From assembly GCF_000382385.1 (NCBI RefSeq), contig NZ_KB908339.1, forward strand, positions 1 to 42,209: a stretch of 42,209 nucleotides of DNA, written 5' to 3'. This document shows positions 29,902 through 40,200 of this stretch, piece by piece. The position numbers and the translations under genes were made by a program. The notes under the pieces are model-generated. The model saw nothing but the letters and a program-made list of their open reading frames with translations, ran no database searches and had not been told where the DNA came from. How positions within the stretch are numbered: the stretch's first letter is position 1; each line of letters begins with the position of its first letter. The stretch is from Segatella maculosa DSM 19339 = JCM 15638. GTDB lineage: Bacteria > Bacteroidota > Bacteroidia > Bacteroidales > Bacteroidaceae.

Positions 29902-32328
29902 TTAGTTATTTGTTTCGCAAAGAAAGGGAGTTGAAGTAAGCCCCGACGGGACCGGGCTCCAATTAGCATAGGTAGTCTTCTTATATTCCAAATTGACGAT
30001 GTTGATTTCTTTCATCTTGCGCCATTTCACACCCTTTCGGTCCATATCGGCAATGCGATTCGCCGGCAGATTGGTCACTTCGATACTTATCTTATTATAT
30101 CCTTCCTTCAATACATCCTTGCAATCAAGCACGAAAGGAACCGCCCAAGCCACTCCAATTGGTTTATCATTGATATATACACGGGCGCTCTCACGCACAT
30201 CGCCCAATTCTATCTGCCAATGCTTCTTTGCTTTTGCTTTGTCAAGATAAATAAAAGTCGTATAACAGCCGGTGCCCATCAGCACTTTTACAGAGGCATC
30301 GTTAAGCGTTTCCCATGTATGGGGGCTTTTCATTTTGAAAGTGCGGGCTACTTTCGGGGTTGATTCCGTGAAATTCAGAGTCCAAGGTCCGTCAAGTAAT
30401 ACCTTCTCACAGCCATTCCGTTTTGCTCTTCTTTTCTTTAAGGGCGCAAGAAGAGAATTATAGGTTTGTAGGATAAGCGACCTTCCAGAGCGAAGGTCAA
30501 TTATTACCTTGCCATGAACAATTTCTGCGCGTTTGATGTCCCCATTCATGGGATCGAACCAGTAGGCATCCTTAAACGGAACGGCTAATGTAATAGGCTT
30601 TCGAATGTCGTGGGGCGACAGGTTAGCCATGAAATAATGCCATCCAGTTACATTTCTACGCCGAATGGTACGAATGCCTTCAAGTCTCATTTGCTCGGGG
30701 TGGGCTACCAAGGCCATTCGTTCAGGATCAACACCCATGATGTTTGCCCCTCGTAGTTTTAAGTCATTCAGATGTTGACGCAGCCTTGTGTCAATATTGG
30801 CACCTTCAGGTATGATTAAAGCCTTGTAGCGTGTACCCGATGCTGTTTGCAGTTCTCCGCCAACATATTGTGTAGAGAGCAGATAGCGGTCGCTAATGTA
30901 GTCGCAATCATACCCAAGAGAGTCGATTTCCAAAACCGTTTTGATGAAATCAGGAGCCTTTTTGGCCATTGAATGGATATCGAATTGCATCAATAGATTC
31001 TTGGTGTCGCGCTTCCAAAAGTCTTTTATTGGCAGGTAGACAAGGAAGTCATTATCAGGTTGTCCCATTTGCAAGAACCGTTGGCAGCGGTCGATATAGG
31101 TCATTAAAGCCGAGGCGTCACGCCAAATGGAGTTCGTTGGACTCATATCCACCGAAGCATAGAACTTCCAACCCGGCCATGCTTCGTCTTTCGGAGAGTA
31201 GGTCGTGCCATGAAAGAACATGCGGTTCACGCCGCAAGTGAACATCAAATCCAAGTCGGGCTTCATTTGTGACAACGATGTTCGGAAGTGCTCTGTCAAC
31301 CAAGTGAAGGTTTCGCTCGACGTAAGTGGCTTTCCTGTGATATGCGCTGCAGAAGAAGCATACTTCAACATGGAGATGTCGCTGTCGTTCTTACGGGTGA
31401 ATCCGCTATCGGTACGCAGTCCTTTGATACCGAAATCAGAGAGTCCGAATCCCTCTGTCTCCGGAATATCCACTTCGGCATAGAGGTCTATCAGATTAGC
31501 CGGCGAACCATGAGCTTGACTTCTGACCTTTACACCATTCTTGTGTGCCCAATTTACCCATTGATGCGTAAAGTTTTCCAAGAGCATATCGCTGAGTGTT
31601 TCTCTGTAATCACTAACGATTTGGGGGGCGCCATCAACGAGTTTGTCGAGCACCGTTAGCAGGTCATAGCCCCTACGCTTCTTAAACTCTGCGGGCAAAG
31701 CAGGTGTCCAATCGGCCCCATAGACCTCGTAGGAATCATTGAAAAAGGTTGCGGGGTAAGGGGTTGCAGAAGTCTTGAAGGCCGAATCAATATGGTTCAG
31801 ATAGTTCTTAACGGCAGATTTGTCGAAATGGTCAATGACAAAGCCCTCTCCACCGGGTGCGGCACGTTTCACCTTTTGCCCCGTACGTCCCACTTCAACC
31901 GTGACCTTTCGTCGCCCATCAATGACCGTATCGTGGAAAACTGCCTTGCAGGCCGCTTCGTTCTTAGGTACCCATGGACCACCGAAAGGCCATCCCGTTC
32001 CATTGTTCAAGTCGATCTGCATTCCTTTTTCCTTGGCAATAGCTTCTGTTGCTCTTAGTGCTTTCATCCATTCGGCCGAGAGGTAGCGCAATTCTTTCTT
32101 TTCATTCCCTTGTATGCCGTAGATTGGCGTTATCTCTACGGTTCCGATACCCGCCTTGTACAGCTGATCAAGGTTCCACCTTAAATTAACCGAATCCACG
32201 GCCGACCCCATCCACCACCATCGGGTGCCCGGTTTCGTTATTACAGAAGAGACAGGCCACGATTGTGCAATAGCTCCCATGGTCTGCCCCACCAATATCA
32301 TTAGCAGCAAATACTTTTTCATCTTCAA
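29902..32328 (-). CDS. GH106 alpha-L-rhamnosidase
   Basis: An 808-residue secreted enzyme (signal about 1-21). The first domain starts KPGTRWWWMGSAVD, and WNLDQLYKAGIGTVEITPIYG plus GTGWPFGGPWV are strong family marks of GH106. SQAHGSPANLIDLYAEVDIPETEGFG follows in the catalytic barrel. A C-terminal jelly-roll binding domain (about 680-808) includes YIYLDKAKAKKHWQIELGDV-type strands and ends NYSPVPSGL-like WSPVPSGLTS. GH106 removes alpha-linked rhamnose from rhamnogalacturonan I or II. It follows the GH105 gene by 9 bp in the same operon, in line with removal of rhamnose from pectin fragments. Confidence 0.92.
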   Translation of the reverse strand: MKMKKYLLLMILVGQTMGAIAQSWPVSSVITKPGTRWWWMGSAVDSVNLRWNLDQLYKAGIGTVEITPIYGIQGNEKKELRYLSAEWMKALRATEAIAKEKGMQIDLNNGTGWPFGGPWVPKNEAACKAVFHDTVIDGRRKVTVEVGRTGQKVKRAAPGGEGFVIDHFDKSAVKNYLNHIDSAFKTSATPYPATFFNDSYEVYGADWTPALPAEFKKRRGYDLLTVLDKLVDGAPQIVSDYRETLSDMLLENFTHQWVNWAHKNGVKVRSQAHGSPANLIDLYAEVDIPETEGFGLSDFGIKGLRTDSGFTRKNDSDISMLKYASSAAHITGKPLTSSETFTWLTEHFRTSLSQMKPDLDLMFTCGVNRMFFHGTTYSPKDEAWPGWKFYASVDMSPTNSIWRDASALMTYIDRCQRFLQMGQPDNDFLVYLPIKDFWKRDTKNLLMQFDIHSMAKKAPDFIKTVLEIDSLGYDCDYISDRYLLSTQYVGGELQTASGTRYKALIIPEGANIDTRLRQHLNDLKLRGANIMGVDPERMALVAHPEQMRLEGIRTIRRRNVTGWHYFMANLSPHDIRKPITLAVPFKDAYWFDPMNGDIKRAEIVHGKVIIDLRSGRSLILQTYNSLLAPLKKRRAKRNGCEKVLLDGPWTLNFTESTPKVARTFKMKSPHTWETLNDASVKVLMGTGCYTTFIYLDKAKAKKHWQIELGDVRESARVYINDKPIGVAWAVPFVLDCKDVLKEGYNKISIEVTNLPANRIADMDRKGVKWRKMKEINIVNLEYKKTTYANWSPVPSGLTSTPFLCETNN

Positions 32329-32337
32329 TTCATTTTC

Positions 32338-33441
32338 CTATTGTCCGACTAGCTTTGCATAGGATGAGGCTCCCAACAGCCAGCATCCCGTGCCATAATC
32401 CTCAAAGTCGGGCACACTTGAATAAGTTACAGGTTGCCCTGCAGACGGGTCAGCTCCCGTACCTTGGTTCCAACCCAAGAAGCCATTCTCGTGTACACAA
32501 GAGGCAATTGCTTTCCATGCTTTGTCGCAACTAGGTCGGTAAACGTTTACACGAAGTATACCGTTTTTTATACCCCAGCTCATACCATAGAGAAATAAGG
32601 CTGTTCCCGTCATTTCGGGCCCTTCCCAATGCGTTGAAACCAAGGAGGCATTCCAAAACCCATCGGCTCGTTGTACTTTCAGCAAGGCCTTACTCATCAA
32701 GATAAAATCCTCTTTCAGTTCCTTATAGTAACTGTCGTGGGGTGAAAGTGTCTCCATCGTGCGCACCAAAGCAGCATACACCCAACCATTTCCACGGCTC
32801 CAATAGCAATTTTTCCCGTCAGGTTCCTTGTAAGGTGCTTTATAAACACTGTCGCGCCACCATAATCCATCTTCCTTATTGAATAGTCCTCGGCGGTCGC
32901 GTGCGTCTCGATAGCTCAGCATACCATAGTCGATATATTTGCGTTCGTTTGTTATCCATGCATATTTGGCATAGACCGGAAGTGCCATCTGAATAGCATC
33001 TATCCACCACCAATAGTCTTTTCGGTCTGTAGCCATCTGTAAATCGAGGTTCTCTTTGGTTTTGTTTATCATCTTAGGATTGCCAACCATCGCATAACGG
33101 TCAAGGTAGGTTTGCTCACAACACTGGTTGTCTGCATCGGTTGTATGGACCCCATCACGTGCCGTCCACTGATGATAATCGGCCCATCTGTCTATATAGT
33201 CTATATAACGCTGTTGTGCATCAATGCTATATAAAGCCATTAGCCCCTCGTAATACACGGCTCGTGTCCACAGATGGCTCGGTCTTATTTTCTTCACATG
33301 GGTGGCAATAGTCGGGTCGGGCCACTGTTTCATAAAGTAATCATTCACTGTTCTTGAAAGCATGAGAATGCTCTCATTCGTCCGGGCTATTGATACCACA
33401 GACATCATCAAAAAAACGATTGGTAATAATTGCTTATACAT
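32338..33441 (-). CDS. GH105 unsaturated rhamnogalacturonyl hydrolase
   Basis: A 367-residue secreted (alpha/alpha)6-barrel enzyme (signal about 1-20). WWWIDAIQMALP carries the catalytic Asp148, and CYWSRGNGWVYAALVR (213-228) is the conserved signature of the GH105/GH88 group. FWNASLVSTHWEGPEMTGTAL lies in the C-terminal part. It removes the 4,5-unsaturated galacturonate left at the non-reducing end by pectate or rhamnogalacturonan lyases, so it would act after the PL11 lyase at the right edge. It is placed 12 bp after the GH2 gene and 9 bp before GH106. Confidence 0.9.
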   Translation of the reverse strand: MYKQLLPIVFLMMSVVSIARTNESILMLSRTVNDYFMKQWPDPTIATHVKKIRPSHLWTRAVYYEGLMALYSIDAQQRYIDYIDRWADYHQWTARDGVHTTDADNQCCEQTYLDRYAMVGNPKMINKTKENLDLQMATDRKDYWWWIDAIQMALPVYAKYAWITNERKYIDYGMLSYRDARDRRGLFNKEDGLWWRDSVYKAPYKEPDGKNCYWSRGNGWVYAALVRTMETLSPHDSYYKELKEDFILMSKALLKVQRADGFWNASLVSTHWEGPEMTGTALFLYGMSWGIKNGILRVNVYRPSCDKAWKAIASCVHENGFLGWNQGTGADPSAGQPVTYSSVPDFEDYGTGCWLLGASSYAKLVGQ

Positions 33442-33453
33442 CGTGAAATAAGT

Positions 33454-35844
33454 CTACATGAGTTTTATGGAAACCGCCTTCAAACCTTCTGCTATAGCCT
33501 GAAGTGTCACCTTACCTACGGTCTTTCCGGCTCGGAGAATAACCATAGCTGAGCCTTGGAAGAGCCGAATCTTCTGACCAGCAAAACTATCATTGCAATA
33601 AATGTCGCCATTGCTTACACCAACAAGGTGAGCATTTCCTGCTACAGAGAATATAACCTGACGGTTGTCATTGAGAATGCGCCTTCCCTTATTGTCAACA
33701 ACCTCGACAAGCACATGCTGTAAGTCGACGCCATCCGCTTTCCATGTCTGCTTATCAGGCACAAGTCGCAGCCGTTCAGCCTTATTGGTGGTTTCCAAAT
33801 GATGACGTGCCACGACCTTATGCCCATTATAGGCCACTGCTTCAATAGTCCCCGGCATATAAGCGACATCGTTGAATGTGATTTTATTTCGTTTTTTAGG
33901 ATCAAGTGAATTTGATTTGCGAGCTATCGCTTTTCCGTTGAGCAACAAGGTCACCTCTTCAGTATTGGTAAAGATATGAAGATTAACCTTAGAACCGGCA
34001 ATGCGATTCCAATTCTCAGATAAAAAGGAAGTGCCCACATTCACTCCGTTCCACCAACGGGTAGCCTTTCCCTCCTCTACCACAGCGATATGAACCATGG
34101 GGTCGGCAGAGAACATACTCTTTAGGAGATAGGCTATTGGTTTAGGTTGCAAGGAAATATCAAAAGAACCTTGGCTCCAGCCTTTTGCAGGCCAGCCATT
34201 ACTCTCACCAATATAGTCTATACTGCCCCAATAAGCCAGTCCGACAACACTGTCAAGAGCCATTTCAAAGAAATTACTTCCCATGGCTGAGGTGCTTGCT
34301 TCACTCTGATAAAAGATCTTTTCTGGATAGAGTTTACTGTCGCCCGGGAAGTACATGTACCGATAGTTATAGGCATTTACCTCTGTGGCAATGGCAAGCG
34401 GAGACGGAACAGCGTTTGTTTCGAGCGAGCGATAGCGAGGATGCATGGCTACGGTTGTAAGCCGGGAACTGTCATAGCGGTGGAGTTGAGTCTTGAGCAA
34501 CTGATAATTGGTTACACCCCAATCGTTGTTGGCCATACCGGCTTCCTGTTGAAGTTCGTTCCCTAAGCTCCAAAGAATGATACTTGGATGATTACGGTCA
34601 CGCTTCACCCACTCTGTGATATCATTCTGCCATTGTAAGGTCCAGTCCACACGTCCGCCGGAATACTGCTTCAACCACTTATCATAGAGTTCATCGACAA
34701 CCAATATACCATATTCATCACAAAGCCGATAAAAGTCTTCACTATAAGGATTATGTGAACAACGGATATGGTTGAAACCGAAACTTTTGAGTAACCGGAT
34801 GCGCTTTTCTATGGCCCGGGGATAGGCAGCTGCGCCAAGAGCACCCAAGGTATGATGGTTGGCATTGCCCTTTAACAGCACTTTCTTACCGTTAAGACGG
34901 AAGCCGAAGGCCGGTCCGAACTCAATAGTGCGCACCCCGAAACGGTCGGAGACACAATCAAGCACATCTCCTTTCCTGTTATAGAGTGTGACTTCTGCGG
35001 TATAGAGATAAGGATGATCCGTATCCCACAGCTGGGGAGCTGCAAGCGTGATAGCTGGTAGCCGGTATTCATGCGATCGCCAGTTTTTGTAATAGCGTAA
35101 ATTAAACTTATCATTATTTACCACACAACCTTTGGCATCAAGAATGCGTACACCCACACAAACCGTGTCCACATTTTCCATGTAGCAAAAGTCTGCCTGA
35201 ATGTTTACCTTTCGGTTTTCTTGCGTTGTGATATAGAGCGGGTGGCGGTTGAAATGGTTTTGTTTATCAGTGACGATGATGCGAACACCGCGGTAAAGTC
35301 CACCGCCGGTGTACCATCGGGAGTTCCTTGGGCCCTGTGTTTCAGCCGTAACAATGATTTCATTGGGCTTGTCATAGATGAGCTTGTCGGTTACATCGCA
35401 TTCAAAACCAAGGTAGCCGTAATCGGTCTTTCCTATATGTTGGCCATTGAGATAGACGTCACCCACCAGCATGATGCCTCCAAAATCAAGCAACACACGC
35501 TTGTTTCGCCAGGCAGCAAGGGGTATTATCGTCCGTCGATAGATGCCTTTGGTAAGTTCTTTGAAGCCACGTGCCGACAGACGGCTCTTGATATTGGCGG
35601 CCGCATTCGTGGCATCGCCTTTCTCTTCGGGCGAAGGGGCTATCCACGGTTGTGAAATCTGAAAGTCATGGGGCAGACAGATAGTTTCTTCGAACTTCAG
35701 TCCGGCAAACGATGTTGGCAGTTTTTCGACCTCTGAAAAGCGGTGAAACTGCCAGCTATCATTCAAACTGATGGTGTCGCGCTGTGCAACAACGGGAGCA
35801 GCCATTATCAAAGCGAACAAAAAAGTTGTTAGTATAGTTCTCAT
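33454..35844 (-). CDS. GH2 glycoside hydrolase (beta-galactosidase-like)
   Basis: A 796-residue secreted enzyme (signal about 1-20) with the GH2 layout: sugar-binding jelly roll (about 25-205, ISLNDSWQFHRF and WYTGGGLYRGVRI), Ig-like domain (about 205-305), catalytic barrel (about 305-600) and C-terminal Ig-like domains. The acid/base is Glu430 in ILWSLGNELQ, and the nucleophile is probably Glu515 in FYQSEASTS. RCSHNPYSEDFYRLCDEYG is also typical. Probable roles are removal of beta-galactose or beta-glucuronate side groups from pectin. It is the second gene of the operon, 38 bp after the esterase gene. Confidence 0.92.
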   Translation of the reverse strand: MRTILTTFLFALIMAAPVVAQRDTISLNDSWQFHRFSEVEKLPTSFAGLKFEETICLPHDFQISQPWIAPSPEEKGDATNAAANIKSRLSARGFKELTKGIYRRTIIPLAAWRNKRVLLDFGGIMLVGDVYLNGQHIGKTDYGYLGFECDVTDKLIYDKPNEIIVTAETQGPRNSRWYTGGGLYRGVRIIVTDKQNHFNRHPLYITTQENRKVNIQADFCYMENVDTVCVGVRILDAKGCVVNNDKFNLRYYKNWRSHEYRLPAITLAAPQLWDTDHPYLYTAEVTLYNRKGDVLDCVSDRFGVRTIEFGPAFGFRLNGKKVLLKGNANHHTLGALGAAAYPRAIEKRIRLLKSFGFNHIRCSHNPYSEDFYRLCDEYGILVVDELYDKWLKQYSGGRVDWTLQWQNDITEWVKRDRNHPSIILWSLGNELQQEAGMANNDWGVTNYQLLKTQLHRYDSSRLTTVAMHPRYRSLETNAVPSPLAIATEVNAYNYRYMYFPGDSKLYPEKIFYQSEASTSAMGSNFFEMALDSVVGLAYWGSIDYIGESNGWPAKGWSQGSFDISLQPKPIAYLLKSMFSADPMVHIAVVEEGKATRWWNGVNVGTSFLSENWNRIAGSKVNLHIFTNTEEVTLLLNGKAIARKSNSLDPKKRNKITFNDVAYMPGTIEAVAYNGHKVVARHHLETTNKAERLRLVPDKQTWKADGVDLQHVLVEVVDNKGRRILNDNRQVIFSVAGNAHLVGVSNGDIYCNDSFAGQKIRLFQGSAMVILRAGKTVGKVTLQAIAEGLKAVSIKLM

Positions 35845-35882
35845 GATTAAATTTTAGATATCCATACGATTGAAAAAGAATA

Positions 35883-37118
35883 TCAGTTACCATCGGGCTT
35901 CATCGTATCATAAGCCGGAGTGGGATACCATGTGAAGCGTTGCCAACTGTCGGGGGCTGTCGGTAGAAAGTCATGCCAATCTTTCCGCAATGCAGAAACA
36001 ATAGGTAGCCCGAGCTGTTTCATGCCCATGACGACCATTTTTGCAACTTCATAGGCACCGAAAGCATTGAAATGGGTATTATCGGCTAAAGCCTTCGCCT
36101 GTCCAGGAAATGTTCCCGCTGCGTAATATACGAGTGCTCGTTTACTATCTTCTTCACCGAGCGTCTCAAAAAAAGTGCGGGTCATCTCATGAAGTTCGAT
36201 GATTGGCACACACTCTCGACGTGCCACCTCGCGCATAGCAGCGGGATAGTCACCATGGGTTTCAAGAATACGGTGGCTATCTTTGTTAAAAAGTCGGCGT
36301 TGCGTTGGTGTAACAAAGATGATTATTCCTTTTGCTGCTCTCACCCGGTCGATGAATATTTTCAGAGAATGGGCAAAGTTGTAATATGCACCATCACCGA
36401 AACGGTGCTCTTTTTGGTCGTTATGTCCAAATTCGCACAGCACATAGTCTCCGGGCCTCATCATGGAAACCACTTTGTCAAGGCGTCTTTGGTTGATAAA
36501 AGACGTTGCACTGAGTCCGCTCTCTGCATGATTACTGATGGCAATTGATGCATCGAACCATCGCGGAATCATCTGACCCCAGCTTGCCCAAGGCTCCTTG
36601 GCTTGGTCTACCACCGTTGAATTACCGCAAAGAAAGATTGTCACAGCGGTTGTGTCGGGTCGGATATCGATTGTTTTCACTGCAGGTGCAGGTCCGTTGA
36701 ACTCAAATGTAAGTCGATTATCCCAATCGAGATAGTCTTTCTCCCTTGGTTTAAGGACTACATTCGTGTTTCCATCAATAACTGGAGAACGTTTGTTGAC
36801 AACAAAAGTATAGGTCTTGAACTTACCTTTGTCTGTTGTTGTCTGTTCAAGTAATAAACGACGGCTTTCCGCTCTGACTACCGTTTGGGCCTTACGCTTA
36901 CTTGAACCAAGTGTAACTGTAACATGATAGTTGCCATCAGGTACTTTCACAGAAAAGAAGAAAGGCTTCTGTGACCCTTTCGGTGGAGCAGCCATGACAT
37001 CGTATCCATAGCCAATGGCGTCCGAATATTGAGGCTGTTGGAGCGTCATATCAAAAGTCTGTGCCAACAAAACTGTCGAGAAGAAGCATAGAAAAAAGGT
37101 AGTTCGTAATTTTTTCAT
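35883..37118 (-). CDS. CE12-type rhamnogalacturonan acetylesterase (SGNH hydrolase)
   Basis: From the ATG at 37118 this is a 411-residue secreted protein (MKKLRTTFFLCFFSTVLLAQ signal). An N-terminal beta domain (about 22-150) resembles a galactose-binding fold. The SGNH hydrolase domain starts with IFLCGNSTVVDQ (nucleophile Ser167). It continues with FGHNDQKEH (Asn block) and ends with DNTHFNAFGA, the Asp/His pair. CE12 removes acetyl groups from galacturonate of rhamnogalacturonan I, opening it to lyase attack. The upstream ATG at 37148 lies beyond the -7 element (37136-37143), so 37118 is preferred. It is the first gene of the operon, divergent from the HTCS gene. Confidence 0.9.
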   Translation of the reverse strand: MKKLRTTFFLCFFSTVLLAQTFDMTLQQPQYSDAIGYGYDVMAAPPKGSQKPFFFSVKVPDGNYHVTVTLGSSKRKAQTVVRAESRRLLLEQTTTDKGKFKTYTFVVNKRSPVIDGNTNVVLKPREKDYLDWDNRLTFEFNGPAPAVKTIDIRPDTTAVTIFLCGNSTVVDQAKEPWASWGQMIPRWFDASIAISNHAESGLSATSFINQRRLDKVVSMMRPGDYVLCEFGHNDQKEHRFGDGAYYNFAHSLKIFIDRVRAAKGIIIFVTPTQRRLFNKDSHRILETHGDYPAAMREVARRECVPIIELHEMTRTFFETLGEEDSKRALVYYAAGTFPGQAKALADNTHFNAFGAYEVAKMVVMGMKQLGLPIVSALRKDWHDFLPTAPDSWQRFTWYPTPAYDTMKPDGN

Positions 37119-37135
37119 TCCAAGATTGTTTGTTA

Positions 37136-37143
37136 CAAAGATA
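37136..37143 (-). promoter_or_regulatory. -7 element of the pectin operon
   Basis: CAAAGATA on the plus strand reads TATCTTTG on the minus strand (TAnnTTTG match), 17 bp before the chosen ATG at 37118. No -33 box is visible, which fits activation by the HTCS regulator. Confidence 0.55.
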
Positions 37144-37172
37144 GCCAAACTCGGGAATAACCTTCGGGGAAA

Positions 37173-37221
37173 TAGTACGAAAAACGGTATTTTAGTACAC
37201 TTAATAAAAAAATATTAGTAT
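37173..37221. promoter_or_regulatory. Direct TAGTAC repeats in the divergent promoter region
   Basis: TAGTAC occurs at 37173-37178 and 37193-37198, a 20-bp step. A related TAGTAT follows at 37216-37221, overlapping the -7 element of the HTCS gene. The A/T-rich flanks are alike. These look like operator half-sites for an AraC-type DNA-binding domain, and they lie between the two divergent genes. Confidence 0.4.
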
Positions 37222-37226
37222 ATTTG
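37219..37226 (+). promoter_or_regulatory. -7 element of the HTCS gene
   Basis: TATATTTG matches TAnnTTTG, 46 bp before the ATG at 37273. The first bases overlap the third TAGTA repeat, which would suit autoregulation. Confidence 0.55.
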
Positions 37227-37272
37227 CCATTAGTTAAAAACTCATCTCCGGTCTCTAAGAATAATCATACAA

Positions 37273-40200
37273 ATGAGTAAACGCATCCTTTCTTTTATAT
37301 TCTTGCTCATTCAACTGTCTCTGATGTCGGGACAGAATCATAATCAGTATGCTGTAAAACACATCTCCTCCATCAACGGCATGTCTGGAAATACCATTTA
37401 CAGCTTCTATCAAGACCCTACTGGATATATATGGCTCGGCGGAACGGGTGGACTTGACCGCTATGATGGCTATCGTTTTGTTGCTTTCAATGATTTAGGA
37501 CTTACCCATAAGTCCATTCAGCATGTGGGGAAGTTCTATCCCGATGAAAGAAACAACTTGTTATGGGTGTTCACTTCGACCGACACCTATGGTTGTTACA
37601 ATTTGAAGAAAGGACGTTTTGTAGATTTTTCCGACAAAAAAGAGATGACTCGCGCTTTCCATAAATGCCATATCTCACCGGGAAGCTATTGGTTTTGGAG
37701 CAGAGAATTCGGCTTGCGCCACATCAGTTACAGGCAGGGAAGATTTAAAACTACCGATTATACCGTTGCCAATCGTAGACTTTTCGACAACGATATTCGC
37801 CAACTTGCAGAGACTTCGCAGCATCATATATACCTTGCAACGCGTTCGGGAATGGTTCTCATCACGTCTCAAGGGCATGTAAAGTGGTTGTCGCGTGGTG
37901 AAGAGATGCTCTGGTGTGTCGCTAACGGAAACGAAGCGTTAGCCTATTCACGCAAATCACAGCAGGTTTTCGCCTACAATGGCAACGGCAATATCATCAG
38001 CAAATGCCCTTTGCCCGCGATGATGGGACGGATAGGTGCGATAAGGTCGAGTTTCATTTGGCAGGGGAAATGGTATATTCTTGCAAGTACGGGTACCTTC
38101 ATTTACGATATCAAGCGGAAAAGATTTGAAAAACCAACCGATTTTATGATCACAAACGGTCACTTACAAGACGTTGTCGATGGTTATCAATTTGTTGCTG
38201 ACAAAAGTGGAAAGCTGTTTATCTTCCCTCCTAAAGGCAAGATGAGGACACTGGATATTATTCCCAACCTACTATCAACCATTGACAAGAATGGCATTTA
38301 CAAAGTGGCACGCAGCAAGAACGGACTATTTTACATTGCCACCTATGGTGGTGGACTCTTCACTTACGACTATCCGAAAGATAAACTTACGCGTTATACG
38401 GCTGAAGATCCTGTGCCACTTATTAATTCAAACTTTCTGCTTGACGTGCTCATCGACCATTCCGGGGCGATATGGATCAGTTCCGAACGAACAGGAATCA
38501 GTCTCTTGAGTCCCTTGCTCAGCAGGATGGTAACTTATGCCTATCCCCAACCGGGAAAACGGGGCGACTGGTCGAATCATATACAGAGCATCTTCAAGAA
38601 TAAAACAGGCCAGATTTGCATCTACACAAAAGACAAGAAAAGCTATGTTTTCGATGTTTCGTCTTTTCAGTTTAGCCCCATAACAACCTTGCCTGGGCAG
38701 ATTACGAACTCCATCACCGACTCGAAAGGTACTTCATGGACTACAACACGCGACATGGGGTTATACCATGGCAGTGTGAACTATTCTGATTTACAAACAA
38801 ACCACAGAATAAGTAGTCATGAATGTACCGATATCGTGGAAGATAAACGCGGACGTATTTGGGTCTCAACATGGAACAGCGGACTCTATCTGGTTGACAA
38901 TCAAAACCAATCACCCCTCAAATTCCACCGGCTGATAAATAAAGATTTCAACGAGGCACGCATCACTAATATGGAACTTCGGAACGATGGCATTCTCTTC
39001 CTTGGCACCTATAACGGCTTGTATGCTGTGGACACAAGAAAGAAACATATCTCTGACGTTGATTTCAAGGTATTCAATGTCATGAACGGAAAGCTTCCCG
39101 GCGACGAAGTCACCTGCCTGCGCATTGATCGCAAGGGCATGTTATGGGTAGGTGTGACAGGTTGCGGACTGCTCAAGCTGGATTTTAGTCGAGGAATCGA
39201 CCATATGCAAATGACCCAACTCACCCGTATTGACGGATTGTCAAACAACAATGTGCAGAGCATAGAACAAGACCAACGAGGGTATATTTGGGCAAGTTCG
39301 GAAGAAGGGGTATCGCGTGTCAACGAACAAGGAGAAGAAATCTACCGTTATGAACTGAGTTCCGACATTCTGAGCAATGCTTTCTGTACCAATAGTTCTA
39401 TGTCTATGTCCGACGGAAAGATACTTTTCGGCTCGGGAAATGGGCTTGCTGTTGTCAGCCCCGGCATGATTCCTGAGAACCATGCAGCCAACCGAACGGT
39501 ACTGATTACCGACCTGCTTATTAATGGAACGGATATCTATGAAGAAGGTGCAAGCATATTATCGGACACGAACCTGTCGCTGACAAGAAGAATTGAGCTT
39601 CCTCATGATAAAAACTCGCTGACCCTTTTCTTCTCCAACTGCTATTACAGAAACATCAGCAGCCAAGTCTATCAGTATTATCTTGAGGGATCAGACCGAT
39701 ATTGGCGCCACTCTACCGGCAACAATTTTGCCGACTATGACAACCTTCGTCCGGGAAACTATACGTTCCACGTACGTTCCAAATCAAGCAATGGCTGGAG
39801 TCCCGAGACTGTCTTGCAAATCACGATTAAATCGCCGTGGTATGCTACGACATGGGCATGGCTGCTCTATGTCGTTATCATTGCTGGCATCGCTTTCACC
39901 GGTCAACATTTCTGGTACGAACGCTTGAAATTGAATCGCAAACTTGAGGTAGAACGGCAACTGACCGACTTCAGACTCAACTTCTTCACCAATATCACGC
40001 ACGAGTTCCGCACCCCGTTGGCCATTATTCAAAACTCGATTGAGCGGTTAGAAAAAGCAGAAACGGTTTCAAAAACGGCCATCGTTACTGCCCGTAGAGG
40101 CACTAACCGACTGCTTCGCTTGGTGAACCAGCTGATGCAATTCCGCAAGATCAACACGGGAAACATGAGGATCGCCGTTGAGAAAGGAGACATTATCGCC

